Numbered from the stretch's first letter, positions 51,134 to 59,895 are shown. The stretch is DNA of 64,000 bases from Comamonas sp. JUb58 (GCF_004364775.1 NZ_SOAL01000011.1:1-64000), one strand, 5' to 3'. A program made the numbers and translations. The notes: a model not told the origin generated them from the sequence alone.

Positions 51134-52273
51134 ATGAACACTACAACATCTTTGATCCTGGTGCGTCTGCACAAGCATTGGCACGCTGCCGCGAGTGCAT
51201 TGACGCTGATGGCTGTCTGCCTTTTCGCGCAAGCACAAGCTGCTGAAAAATTGCCTGTGTCATCCACAAAGTCATCAGCAAGTTTGGTACTACTTGGTGT
51301 GGCCGGCGGGCCGACCTGGTACGGCAAAGAATCGCCTCATGGCATTTCTTCCGCATTGATGGTGGATGGCAAAGCATACATTGTCGACTTGGGTTCTGGT
51401 GCATATCGTCAGATGCGCCGTGCGGGCATCAAGCCTGGCGATGAGGCGGCCGTGTTTTTCACCCATCTGCACACCGACCATGTGATCGACCTAGCCAGCA
51501 TTCTCATGTATGACCCAAGTGCACGCCGCCGCGCCAAGGCACAGTTGGAGATCTTCGGACCTGGTCGTCGTGGCGTGCTACCGCCGCTGGCAGATGGTAT
51601 GAATGGCGATGTAGTTGTGCACCCCGAGAACCCGAACGCTGGAACGGCCGACCTGGTCGATGCCATGCTCGGCGGCATGGCGTCAGATCTGAACATCCGG
51701 GTGCGTAGCGAGGGCGTCCCGGATGTGCGTCAGTTCTTCAAAGCACATGACATTGTCCTGCCTGCTGAACTGGAGGTAGACCCAAACACCAATCCGGCAC
51801 CATCCATGGAGCCATTCAAGGTATGGGAAGACGCACGCGTTAAGGTCAGTGCCATTCTGGTTCCGCATGGCCTAGTATTTCCCAACTTTGCCTACCGCTT
51901 CGATACGGCACACGGATCGGTTGTGTTCTCTGGCGATACAGCGGCCAGCGACAATCTAGTGAAGCTAGCACGCGGTGCCGATGTTCTTGTACACGAAGCC
52001 ATCGACCCAGCCTGGGTGAGCCACATTGTCGGCCCCAAGCCCTGGGATGCCCGTCAGCAGGCGCTCGGCAAGCAACTACTGGAAGCACATGCCACACCAC
52101 GTGAAGTGGGCGAGATCGCCACGCGCGCTGGCGTACATAGCCTGGTACTTTCGCACCTGGTTCCGGGTGATGCGCCACGTGACCATTGGGAACAGGCGCG
52201 TGAAACCTTTAAGGGGCAGGTTGTCGTGGGGGAAGACCTAATGCGTCTCCCACTTATCCAGTCGCGTCACTAA
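51134..52273 (+). CDS. secreted metallo-beta-lactamase-fold hydrolase
   Basis: A 379-aa MBL-fold protein with a signal peptide (cleavage near AQA-AE). The metal motif is FFTHLHTDHVID; further ligands are the His in VPHGLVFPNFAY, the Asp in VVFSGDTAAS and the His in LVLSHLVPG, the RNase-Z/arylsulfatase-like layout. The activity cannot be predicted from this. It follows the secreted lyase by 112 bp and is likewise exported, so both may act on the same periplasmic compound. It is the last gene of the catabolic operon. Confidence 0.82.
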   Translation: MNTTTSLILVRLHKHWHAAASALTLMAVCLFAQAQAAEKLPVSSTKSSASLVLLGVAGGPTWYGKESPHGISSALMVDGKAYIVDLGSGAYRQMRRAGIKPGDEAAVFFTHLHTDHVIDLASILMYDPSARRRAKAQLEIFGPGRRGVLPPLADGMNGDVVVHPENPNAGTADLVDAMLGGMASDLNIRVRSEGVPDVRQFFKAHDIVLPAELEVDPNTNPAPSMEPFKVWEDARVKVSAILVPHGLVFPNFAYRFDTAHGSVVFSGDTAASDNLVKLARGADVLVHEAIDPAWVSHIVGPKPWDARQQALGKQLLEAHATPREVGEIATRAGVHSLVLSHLVPGDAPRDHWEQARETFKGQVVVGEDLMRLPLIQSRH

Positions 52274-52283
52274 CGGTTCCATA

Positions 52284-52309
52284 AAAGGGCTGCATGCAGG
52301 CAGCCCTTT
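52284..52309 (+). terminator. terminator-like hairpin at the operon end
   Basis: A perfect 10-bp inverted repeat AAAGGGCTGC/GCAGCCCTTT (52284-52293 with 52300-52309) starts 10 bp after the last stop codon. The A and T residues are within the stem; no long T run follows. Confidence 0.65.
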
Positions 52310-53119
52310 CACTTGCTGGCCTGCAGTTTGAACGTTGCAGGGTCGGAACCCGCAGGTTCAAGCGATAGATTCGGGTCGAAAGCACCTAGTCCAGAGATGA
52401 GGTTGTGGACTTACAGAATCCCCGGTGACAGTCTACTTGCGAGGGGCTGCTGCGGACCTGGAAACAGGCATTAGAGAAGATCCTGAATTTGCGTACTGAA
52501 TGAGTGCTAGGACTCGGTGAGCGGCAGTTCGCCCAGCTGCAATCAGCGGCAGCAACCGCTGCGTAGCTGTCGTTCAGCTTCGCGAAGCGACCGACTGTAA
52601 TGGGTCGGAAGTTGCCATCGCGACGTGCTCGGCCAGCTGGCCAGGTGCACAGGATCTACGCATGTGCGGTCGTCGTGCGATCGCAAAGTTCAAAACTCAG
52701 TGATCAGTGGACCTGTAATTCAACACTAAATGATTAGCGAGATCAAAACTTGCGCACTCACCTCACTGTAAGTCGTTGATCTATTAAGAGCGCCAGTTCA
52801 ACACTCCGTGAGGATGGGCACTCTGTGCCCCAGGCTTGGAACTGGGGCGTTGCATCTGCCCAGCGCCGCATGGGCCAAGCCGCCTTCCGCTGCGGCCATC
52901 TGTACGCTCTGATGAGCCGCCGGTAGACCACGCTGGCGTCCACGCGATGCCAACCATTTCTAAGCGCTGACCCCGGCTACCCTGATGCTCCGCGCACAGC
53001 TTGCGCGCAGCCCACATACCGCTGCTGAGCACCCACAGCCGACCTCGGCAGCGGTCTCACACGCCATCCACGCAAAGCCTTGTCTCCACGTTCAGAAGTC
53101 GGATAATTTCGATTCGATG
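52310..53119. other. 810-bp gap with IS-end-like direct repeats
   Basis: No intact gene seen. Related 19-bp blocks GTTCAAAACTCAGTGATCA (52688-52706), ATTCAACACTAAATGATTA (52718-52736) and GTTCAACACTCCGTGAGGA (52796-52814) occur in direct orientation, the kind of array found at ends of IS21-type elements. The rest looks like decayed sequence. The stretch separates the catabolic block from the B6-related genes. Confidence 0.5.
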
Positions 53120-53160
53120 TTTTGTCCTAGGACAAAATAATATATGATCCAGACAATATT
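53120..53160 (+). promoter_or_regulatory. MocR (PtsJ-like) operator upstream of pyridoxal kinase
   Basis: TTTTGTCCTAGGACAAAA (53120-53137) is a perfect 18-bp palindrome with core TTGTC-N4-GACAA, followed by a half site GACAATATT at 53152-53160. The same core sits at the start of the MocR gene (58557-58570), so the MocR protein most likely regulates this gene. Confidence 0.7.
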
Positions 53161-53283
53161 TTGAAAGATGACCGTGTGCATTCCCATCGTTCCCGCTGAT
53201 CCTCCAGGCAGCCCTGTCGCCGGCCAGGCCGCAGCCGTTCCTATGCCGAGCTGGCAGTCAGCCGCAGCGGCAGGAGCGCGCCC

Positions 53284-54153
53284 ATGAAGGCAGCGCCGCT
53301 GGTGTTGGATGTGCTGTCCGTCCAATCCCAAGTCGTCTACGGCTGCGTAGGTAACAACGTGGCGGTGCCGGAGCTGGGGGCTGGACAACTGCGCGTCGCA
53401 TCGGTGCCGACGGTGATGTTCAGCAATACGCCGCATTACGCCTCCTGCCATGGCGGGGCCATCCCTACCGACTGGTTTGCCGGCTACCTGGATGATCTGG
53501 AGCAGCGCGGTGCGCTGGCGCATCTCCGCGCCGTTCTGGTGGGCTATCTCGGCAGCCCATCGCAGGCGGAGGTGCTGGGTACCTGGCTGCGCAAGCGCCT
53601 GGCTGCGTCGCCCGACCTCACCGTCGTGGTCGACCCGGTGCTGGGCGACCATGACCATGGCATCTATGTCGATGCCGGGCTGATTGACGCCTACCGCAGG
53701 CAGCTGCTACCGCTGGCGACGGGCGCTACGCCCAATAGCTTTGAGCTGGAGGTGTTGACCGGCCGCAGCGCTCCGACCATGGACGAGGTTGTGGAAGCTG
53801 CGCGGACGCTTCTCAAGGGCCGTATGCAATGGTGCGTGGTCACCAGTGCCGCGCCGCAAGCCTTGCAAGGGCAGATGCAGTTGGCCGTGGTCACGGCCAG
53901 CGCTGCGCATGCCATCTGCCACCCGGCGATAGCGATCAACGCCAAAGGCACGGGCGATCTTTTCAGCGCCGCATTGACGGCGAACCTGCTGCGCGGCATG
54001 CCCTTGCAACCAGCGGCTGAAGCCGCCTGCCGCCGTGTGTATGCCGTGCTACAGCACACGCAGCAATCGAACAGTGCCGAGCTGCTGCTTGGCCCCACGC
54101 CCACCATCCTGGAGAACGCTCTTGCCCATGCATCGACTCACCATCCGGCGTAA
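53284..54153 (+). CDS. pdxK: pyridoxal kinase
   Basis: A 289-aa ribokinase-fold enzyme that phosphorylates pyridoxal, pyridoxine or pyridoxamine in B6 salvage. Evidence: VLSVQSQVVYGCVGNNVAVP at the N-terminus (the substrate-contacting SQVVYGxVGN motif), VDPVLGDHDHGIYVD, TPNSFELEVLTG, and the anion-hole/catalytic Asp in NAKGTGDLFSAAL. It is close to PdxK/PdxY; which of the two cannot be settled. The linked MocR regulator and shared operator support PdxK, since PtsJ controls pdxK in Salmonella. AGGAG lies about 10 bp before the ATG. Confidence 0.9.
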   Translation: MKAAPLVLDVLSVQSQVVYGCVGNNVAVPELGAGQLRVASVPTVMFSNTPHYASCHGGAIPTDWFAGYLDDLEQRGALAHLRAVLVGYLGSPSQAEVLGTWLRKRLAASPDLTVVVDPVLGDHDHGIYVDAGLIDAYRRQLLPLATGATPNSFELEVLTGRSAPTMDEVVEAARTLLKGRMQWCVVTSAAPQALQGQMQLAVVTASAAHAICHPAIAINAKGTGDLFSAALTANLLRGMPLQPAAEAACRRVYAVLQHTQQSNSAELLLGPTPTILENALAHASTHHPA

Positions 54154-54361
54154 TGGCCGGCTACTTGGCCACTTTGACTCCGACACCCCATGGGCCCAAG
54201 AAGCGGTCGGCGAAGTGGCGCAACAGCTGTCGCCCGCACAGGGCTTTGAACTGACCTACCAAGTGGCGCAAACCGAGCGCCGCATTGTAGAAAGCAGCCC
54301 GCAAGGCATGCGCGTGCTGAGCATCGAGCACCACTTTGTCAGCACCGATATTCCTCATTGA
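54128..54361 (+). CDS. small hypothetical protein overlapping pdxK
   Basis: A 77-aa frame starting inside the end of the kinase gene (26-bp overlap) and ending 16 bp before the aminotransferase. It begins MHRLTIRRNGRLLGHFDSDT and has an alternating, soluble beta/alpha composition. I do not recognise it. Its position in a compact run with normal codon use suggests a real gene, perhaps translationally coupled. Confidence 0.5.
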   Translation: MHRLTIRRNGRLLGHFDSDTPWAQEAVGEVAQQLSPAQGFELTYQVAQTERRIVESSPQGMRVLSIEHHFVSTDIPH

Positions 54362-54377
54362 ACCTGGAGAACGCGCC

Positions 54378-55607
54378 ATGCCTTCCTCGCCAAGCCAACA
54401 CCTGATGCCCACCTACGCCCGCGCGCCCGTTTCGTTCCAGAAAGGTGCGGGCGCCACCCTTTGGGACAGCGATGGGGTGGAGTACCTGGATGCCATCGCC
54501 GGCGTCGCCGTCACCAATCTGGGCCATTCCCATCCCGCTATTACGGAGGCGATCTGTGCGCAAGCGGGCGAGTTGCTCCATACCTCCAATATGTTTGGCA
54601 TCGCCTGGCAGCAAAAGCTGGCCGACAAGCTTTGCCGCCAATCCGGCATGGAGAACGCCTTTTTCTGCAACTCCGGTGCGGAAGCGAATGAGACGGCGCT
54701 GAAGCTGTCGCGCCTGCATGCGCAGCATCGCGGCATTGCGCAGCCGCAGGTCCTGGTGATGGAGAACAGCTTCCACGGCCGCACGTTTGCGACCTTGGCC
54801 GCCACTGGCAACCCTGCCGTGCACCGTGGTTTTGAGCCTTTGTTTCCGGGCTTTGTCCGTGTGCCCTACAACGACATTGCCGCCGCGCAAGCCGCTGCCA
54901 AAGACCATCCCAACCTGGTGGCGGTGCTGGTCGAGCCGGTGCAAGGGGAGGGCGGCGTGCGCCGGGCATCGACGGAGTACTTCCAGGCGCTGCGCGCGCT
55001 GGCGACCGAGAACCACTGGCTGCTGATGGTGGATGAGGTGCAGACCGGCATGGGGCGCACCGGCGAATGGTTTGGCTACCAGCATGCCGGTATTCAGCCC
55101 GATGTGATCACCCTGGCCAAGGGCTTGGGTAACGGTGTTCCCATCGGCGCTTGTCTGGCACGGGGCCAGGCGGCAGAGCTCTTCGCGCCGGGCAACCATG
55201 GCTCCACCTTTGGCGGCAATCCCTTGGCCTGTCGCGTGGCCTGCACCGTGGTGGATGTGATGCTGGCGCAGGGCATTCCCGCCCGGGCTGCGCACTTGGG
55301 CAGGCTGTTGCTGCAGGGCTTGCAGCAGGCGCTGGCGCAGCAGCCCCAGGTGGTCGATGTGCGGGGACACGGGCTGATGGTGGGCATAGAGATGGATGCC
55401 CCTTGCACCCATCTGGTGGCGCGTGCCTTGCAGAAGGAGCGGCTGCTCATCACCGTCACCCGCGAGAGAACGATCCGGCTGCTGCCGCCGTTGATTTGCA
55501 GCGAGGACGAGATTGCAGAGATTGTGCGTCGCGTGGCGCGCCTGCTGAAGACCGATGCTTTGGAGCGCGAAGTCGCTGACTCTAATAAAGCATGCGCTGC
55601 ACGCTAA
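54378..55607 (+). CDS. argD: class-III aminotransferase, acetylornithine-aminotransferase-like
   Basis: A 409-aa PLP enzyme with strong ArgD features: PVSFQKGAGATLWDSDGVEYLDAIAGVAV, LGHSHPAITEAI, FFCNSGAEANETALKLSR, NSFHGRTFATLAATG, VDEVQTGMGRTGEW, and the PLP Lys in ITLAKGLGNGVPIG. ArgD-type enzymes transfer the delta-amino group of acetylornithine (or succinyl-ornithine, ornithine) to 2-oxoglutarate. The gene is not among arg biosynthetic genes but lies in a block with pyridoxal kinase and an Arg/Lys/Orn decarboxylase, so a role in ornithine, GABA or diamine catabolism is also possible. GGAGA precedes the ATG. Confidence 0.82.
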   Translation: MPSSPSQHLMPTYARAPVSFQKGAGATLWDSDGVEYLDAIAGVAVTNLGHSHPAITEAICAQAGELLHTSNMFGIAWQQKLADKLCRQSGMENAFFCNSGAEANETALKLSRLHAQHRGIAQPQVLVMENSFHGRTFATLAATGNPAVHRGFEPLFPGFVRVPYNDIAAAQAAAKDHPNLVAVLVEPVQGEGGVRRASTEYFQALRALATENHWLLMVDEVQTGMGRTGEWFGYQHAGIQPDVITLAKGLGNGVPIGACLARGQAAELFAPGNHGSTFGGNPLACRVACTVVDVMLAQGIPARAAHLGRLLLQGLQQALAQQPQVVDVRGHGLMVGIEMDAPCTHLVARALQKERLLITVTRERTIRLLPPLICSEDEIAEIVRRVARLLKTDALEREVADSNKACAAR

Positions 55608-55681
55608 GGACATTCTTCTGAACGCTTGGGTACTTTCAAACCTGGGCCAGTGCCTAGACTGAAAGTGGCCCAAACATCCAT

Positions 55682-55755
55682 GGCGCGGTGTCAGAGTGGT
55701 TATGTCGCAGATTGCAAATCTGCTTAGGTTGGTTCGATTCCAGCCCGCGCCTCCA
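55682..55755 (+). tRNA. tRNA-Cys (GCA)
   Basis: A complete 74-nt tRNA with encoded CCA. The acceptor GGCGCGG pairs with CCGCGCC. The anticodon stem GCAGA/TCTGC encloses TTGCAAA with anticodon GCA at 55714-55716. The T arm is GGTTCGATTCC. It lies between the ArgD-like and CxxC genes. Confidence 0.97.
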
Positions 55756-55823
55756 TGGTTTTTGGCGGTTATTCACTGCGTTGTCCAACCAGGCTGTCTG
55801 GTGGCCGCTTTACGGAGAATTTG

Positions 55824-56057
55824 ATGATTGAAGTCACCCTCTACCACGATGGATGCAGCATCTGCCAGGACATCGAATGGACCATGGCAGCAGCCTTTGC
55901 CACGGATCTGCACCGCTATGAAGCGGTCGACCTGTCGCAACAAAAGGACCGCTATGGGGAAGCCAAGGCTTTGGGCATTGAGCGATTGCCGTCTCTGGTG
56001 ATTGATGGCCAGGTGCTGCGCTTGGAAGACCATTCGCCCATCGACCATTACCAATGA
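55824..56057 (+). CDS. small glutaredoxin-like CxxC protein
   Basis: A 77-aa thioredoxin-fold protein: MIEVTLYHDGCSICQDIEW with the redox CSIC motif after the first strand, and the cis-Pro segment RLPSLVIDGQVL, as in glutaredoxin-like proteins. It probably carries out thiol-disulfide exchange in the cytoplasm; no partner is evident. GGAGAA five bp before the ATG at 55824 supports this start rather than one inside the tRNA. Confidence 0.75.
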   Translation: MIEVTLYHDGCSICQDIEWTMAAAFATDLHRYEAVDLSQQKDRYGEAKALGIERLPSLVIDGQVLRLEDHSPIDHYQ

Positions 56058-56231
56058 TGGACTTCTCTCGTTAATGGCTGATGGGCTGCGCAGATTTTCG
56101 GAGGTGCCCCCGCACACCATTTACGCCATCGTATGTCCGCTGCTTGATGCAGGTTTCGGTTCGTTTTTCATGGTGCGCTGTCCTAGGGGATGGCGCGCCG
56201 CTCCAGTTCACCCTTCCAGCAGCAGACAAGC

Positions 56232-58490
56232 ATGCAGTTCCACTTCCCCATCGTCATCATTGACGAAGATTTTCGCTCGGAAAACACCTCGGGCCTCGGC
56301 ATCCGCGCACTGGCCGATGCCATCAAGGCGGAAGGCTTTGATGTGCTGGGCAGCACCAGCTACCACGACCTGAGCCAGTTTGCGCAGCAGCAAAGCCGTG
56401 CCAGTGCCTTCATCCTCTCGATCGACGATGAGGAGTTTGTCGCGGATGCCGAGTCTCCTGCGCTGGAGCGCATCCGCAGCTTTATCGCCGAGGTCAGGCG
56501 CCGCAATGCCGAGGTGCCGATCTACATCTATGGCGAGACCAAGACAGCGCGCCACATGCCCAACGACATCCTGCGCGAGCTGCATGGGGTGTTGCACATG
56601 TTTGAAGACACGCCCGAGTTTCTGGCGCGCCACCTGATACGCGAGGCCAAGAGCTATCTGCAAGGCATCCGCCCGCCCTTCCTCAACGCGCTGCTGGCGT
56701 ATGCGGAAGAGGGCTCCTACTCCTGGCACTGCCCGGGTCATTCGGGCGGGGTGGCCTTTCTCAAGAGCCCGGTGGGGCAGGTGTTCCACCAGTTCTTTGG
56801 CGAGAACCTGCTCAGGGCCGACGTCTGCAACGCGGTAGAAGAGCTGGGGCAGCTGCTGGACCACAACGGCGCGATTGGTGCCAGCGAGCGCAATGCGGCG
56901 CGCATCTTCAATGCGGACCACTGCTTCTTTGTCACCAATGGCACCAGCACCAGCAACAAGATTGTCTGGCAGCACCTGGTCGCGCCTGGTGATGTGGTCC
57001 TGGTCGACCGCAACTGCCACAAGTCGATTCTGCACAGCATTGTGCTGACGGGGGCTGTGCCGGTGTTTCTGCGGCCCACCCGCAACCACCTGGGCATCAT
57101 CGGGCCGATTCCGCGCGAGGAATTCAGCCGCAAGCGTATTGAGGAAAAGATGCGCCAGCATCCTCTGCTGCAAGACCGTGCGGAGCTGCCCCAGCCCAAG
57201 GTGCTGGTGCTGACCCAGTCCACCTACGACGGCATCATGTACGACACCGAGGTCATCAAGGCAGAACTGGATGGCTTTGTCGATGCGATCCACTTTGACG
57301 AAGCCTGGATACCGCATGCCGCTTTTCATCCGTTCTACGGCAGCTTCCACGCGATGGGGCGCAGCCGGCCGAGGCCGCGCGAGTCCATCGTGTTCTCAAC
57401 GCAGTCCACCCACAAGCTGCTCGCAGGCCTGAGCCAGGCCAGCCACATCCTCGTGCAGGATTCGGCGAACCGGGCCTTGGACAGGCATCTGTTCAACGAG
57501 GCCTATTTGATGCACACGTCCACCTCGCCGCAGTACGCGATCATTGCCAGCTGCGATGTAGCAACCGCGATGATGGAGCCGCCTGGCGGCCGCACCTTGG
57601 TGGAGGAAAGCCTGGTCGAAGCGCTGGATTTTCGGCATGCGATGCGCCAAGTGGGCCACCAGTTCCATGCGGATGACTGGTGGTTCTCGGTCTGGGGACC
57701 GGAGCGGTTCGAGCAAGATGGCATCGGCAGTGCTGCCGACTGGGTCATCTCCGGCCAGGCGGAGCAGGGCGCCTGGCATGGCTTTGGGTCAATGGCGGAT
57801 GGCTTCAACATGCTGGACCCGATCAAGGCGACCATTGTGACCCCCGGCCTGGGCATGGATGGCGAGTTTGCCGCTGAAGGCATCCCCGCGCCTATCGTCA
57901 GCAAGTTCCTGGCGGAGCACGGCGTCATCATCGAGAAGACGGGCCTCTACAGCTTCTTCATCATGTTCACGATTGGCATCACCAAGGGACGTTGGAACTC
58001 GCTGGTCACCGCGCTCCAGCAGTTCAAGGACGACTACCAGCGCGATGTGCCGCTGTGGCGCATCCTGCCTGACTTTTGCCGCAAATACCCCCGTTACGAA
58101 AAAATGGGGCTGCGCAGCCTGTGCCAGCATGTCCACGCGCTCTATGCCAAGCATGACATTGCCCGCCTGACGACCGAGATGTACCTGCGCGATGCCGTGC
58201 CGGCGATGAAACCCAGCGAGGCCTATGCGCATATCGCCCATCGCAAGACCGAGCGCGTCGGTATCGATGACCTGGAAGGCCGTATCACCACCGGCCTCAT
58301 CACACCTTACCCGCCGGGCATACCGTTGCTGATTCCTGGCGAGGTCTTCAACAAGGCCATCGTGGATTACCTGAAGTTCTCCAGAGAGCTCAACCGCATC
58401 TGCCCCGGCTTTGGCACGGACATCCATGGCCTGGTGGAGATCAGCGACGAGCAGGGCGTGGCGCGCTACTACGTGGACTGCATCGCTTGA
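56232..58490 (+). CDS. Orn/Lys/Arg decarboxylase (fold-type-I PLP)
   Basis: A 752-aa decarboxylase with an N-terminal receiver-like wing domain (FPIVIIDEDFRSENTSGLGIRALADAI), a PLP domain (SWHCPGHSGGVAFLKSP; FVTNGTSTSNKIVWQ; STQSTHKLLAGLSQ with the PLP Lys) and a C-terminal domain ending near TPYPPGIPLLIPGE. It belongs to the large inducible-type decarboxylases (AdiA, LdcC, SpeC, SpeF) that release CO2 from basic amino acids to give agmatine, cadaverine or putrescine. Arginine or lysine is more likely than ornithine by feel only. It lies 81 bp upstream of the PLP-sensing MocR regulator. Confidence 0.88.
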   Translation: MQFHFPIVIIDEDFRSENTSGLGIRALADAIKAEGFDVLGSTSYHDLSQFAQQQSRASAFILSIDDEEFVADAESPALERIRSFIAEVRRRNAEVPIYIYGETKTARHMPNDILRELHGVLHMFEDTPEFLARHLIREAKSYLQGIRPPFLNALLAYAEEGSYSWHCPGHSGGVAFLKSPVGQVFHQFFGENLLRADVCNAVEELGQLLDHNGAIGASERNAARIFNADHCFFVTNGTSTSNKIVWQHLVAPGDVVLVDRNCHKSILHSIVLTGAVPVFLRPTRNHLGIIGPIPREEFSRKRIEEKMRQHPLLQDRAELPQPKVLVLTQSTYDGIMYDTEVIKAELDGFVDAIHFDEAWIPHAAFHPFYGSFHAMGRSRPRPRESIVFSTQSTHKLLAGLSQASHILVQDSANRALDRHLFNEAYLMHTSTSPQYAIIASCDVATAMMEPPGGRTLVEESLVEALDFRHAMRQVGHQFHADDWWFSVWGPERFEQDGIGSAADWVISGQAEQGAWHGFGSMADGFNMLDPIKATIVTPGLGMDGEFAAEGIPAPIVSKFLAEHGVIIEKTGLYSFFIMFTIGITKGRWNSLVTALQQFKDDYQRDVPLWRILPDFCRKYPRYEKMGLRSLCQHVHALYAKHDIARLTTEMYLRDAVPAMKPSEAYAHIAHRKTERVGIDDLEGRITTGLITPYPPGIPLLIPGEVFNKAIVDYLKFSRELNRICPGFGTDIHGLVEISDEQGVARYYVDCIA

Positions 58491-58531
58491 CGGAGGGTGA
58501 TTTTTGACCAGAGGCCTGCGCTGTGCCAGTT

Positions 58532-58570
58532 AATATTGTCTACAGCTGACGTATTTTTGTCGTAGGACAA
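58532..58570 (+). promoter_or_regulatory. MocR autoregulatory operator
   Basis: TTGTC-GTAG-GACAA at 58557-58570 ends one base before the MocR start codon. An outer AATATTGTC at 58532-58540 mirrors GACAATAT at 58566. The core matches the site upstream of pdxK (TTGTC-CTAG-GACAA). Confidence 0.7.
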
Positions 58571-58571
58571 T

Positions 58572-59867
58572 ATGAAAATCACTGGAAAAACAATATTCGA
58601 GATCTCCGACTGCATCCGCAGCCTGGTGCGGGATGGGGACTTGGCGCCTGGCGACAGCCTGCCGCCGGTGCGTGACCTGGCCGAGGCGCTGGACGTGAAT
58701 CGCAACACCGTGGCTGCCGCCTACCAGCGGCTGGTGCAGGCCGGGTTTGCGGTGGCCCAAGGCCGGCTGGGCACCAGCATTGCCTACCCGCCCACTACGG
58801 GCGAGCAGGAGGGCACCAGCCTGGAAACGCCCTTGGTCAATCTCGCCAGCGGCAATCCCAGCGCGCGCTGGCTGCCCAATCCGGTCGAGCTGTTGGCAAG
58901 CAATCCACCAGGCGCCTTTCTCTATGGCGAGCAGACGATTCTGCCCAGCCTGATGGAGCTGGCCGAAGAATGGGTCAAGGCTGACTGCCCCGCCCAGCAC
59001 AGCATCGAGCTGACCCATGGCGCCGTTGATGCGATTGAGCGCCTGGCAGCGGCGCAGCTGGTGCCGGGCGACAAGGTGGCGGTGGAAGACCCCTGCTTTT
59101 TGGGCAGCATCAGCGCACTGCGCCTGGCCGGCATGAAGACCGTTGGCATGGCCGTTGATGAATCCGGCGTGCTGCCCGAGGCACTGGAGGCCGCCATTGC
59201 CAGCGGCGCCCGCGCCGTGCTGCTGACGCCACGCGCCCACAATCCCACCGGTTGCAGCTTGAGCAAGCGCCGCGCGGACGCCTTGAAGGCCATCCTGGCG
59301 GCGCACCCGGGGGTGATGGTCATCGCCGATGACCACTTTGCGCTGCTGGCGGAGACGCCGTATTACTCGGTCATCCCCGCCTCCACCCAGCGCTGGGCGC
59401 TGGTGCGCTCGGTGTCCAAAGGCCTGGGGCCAGATCTGCGCGTGGCCGTGGTCGCCTGTGACCCGGAGACGGGCGACCGTATGCGGACCCGCCTGGCACC
59501 GGGCATGACCTGGGTCAGCCATTTGCTGCAGGCCATTGTGGTGGCCGCACTGCGCTCGCCAGCGGTGCGCCAGTTGCTGGGCGATGCGCGGGACGACTAT
59601 GCGCGCCGCCGGTCCTTTCTGCGCACGGCCTTGCGGGCCGTGGGTATCGATACGCCGGCCCCCGCTGGCGGCTTCAACCTCTGGATTCCGCTCCCCGACG
59701 ATGCCAAGGACATTGCCTATGAACTGGCCAAGCGTGGCTGGCTGGTGCGCATCGGCAATGCCTTTGAGATCCAGGATGCCTCCCAGGCCCTGCGTATCAC
59801 TGTGTCCGATCTGGAGGATGAAGTCGCGCTGCGCTTTGCCCAGGATTTAAAGGCCTGTCTGGCTTGA
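58572..59867 (+). CDS. ptsJ: MocR-family regulator (PtsJ-like)
   Basis: A 431-aa fusion of a GntR-type winged helix (GDLAPGDSLPPVRDLAEALDVNRNTVAAAYQRLVQ) with a fold-type-I aminotransferase-like domain that binds PLP as effector. The latter shows SGNPSARWLP, ELTHGAVDAIERL, LTPRAHNPTG, VIADDHFALL and the PLP-Lys region VRSVSKGLGPDLRVAV. PtsJ of Salmonella represses the pyridoxal kinase gene. Here a pdxK homologue carries the same operator core 5 kb upstream and the protein has its own site at the start codon. The symbol is given by similarity and context. Confidence 0.83.
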   Translation: MKITGKTIFEISDCIRSLVRDGDLAPGDSLPPVRDLAEALDVNRNTVAAAYQRLVQAGFAVAQGRLGTSIAYPPTTGEQEGTSLETPLVNLASGNPSARWLPNPVELLASNPPGAFLYGEQTILPSLMELAEEWVKADCPAQHSIELTHGAVDAIERLAAAQLVPGDKVAVEDPCFLGSISALRLAGMKTVGMAVDESGVLPEALEAAIASGARAVLLTPRAHNPTGCSLSKRRADALKAILAAHPGVMVIADDHFALLAETPYYSVIPASTQRWALVRSVSKGLGPDLRVAVVACDPETGDRMRTRLAPGMTWVSHLLQAIVVAALRSPAVRQLLGDARDDYARRRSFLRTALRAVGIDTPAPAGGFNLWIPLPDDAKDIAYELAKRGWLVRIGNAFEIQDASQALRITVSDLEDEVALRFAQDLKACLA

Positions 59868-59895
59868 TAGGGCTTGCCCGGGGCTTTGGCGGTAG

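Noticed and set aside
52688..52814. The direct repeats as a CRISPR array.
   Set aside because: Only three imperfect copies with unequal spacing (30 and 78 bp) and no cas genes.
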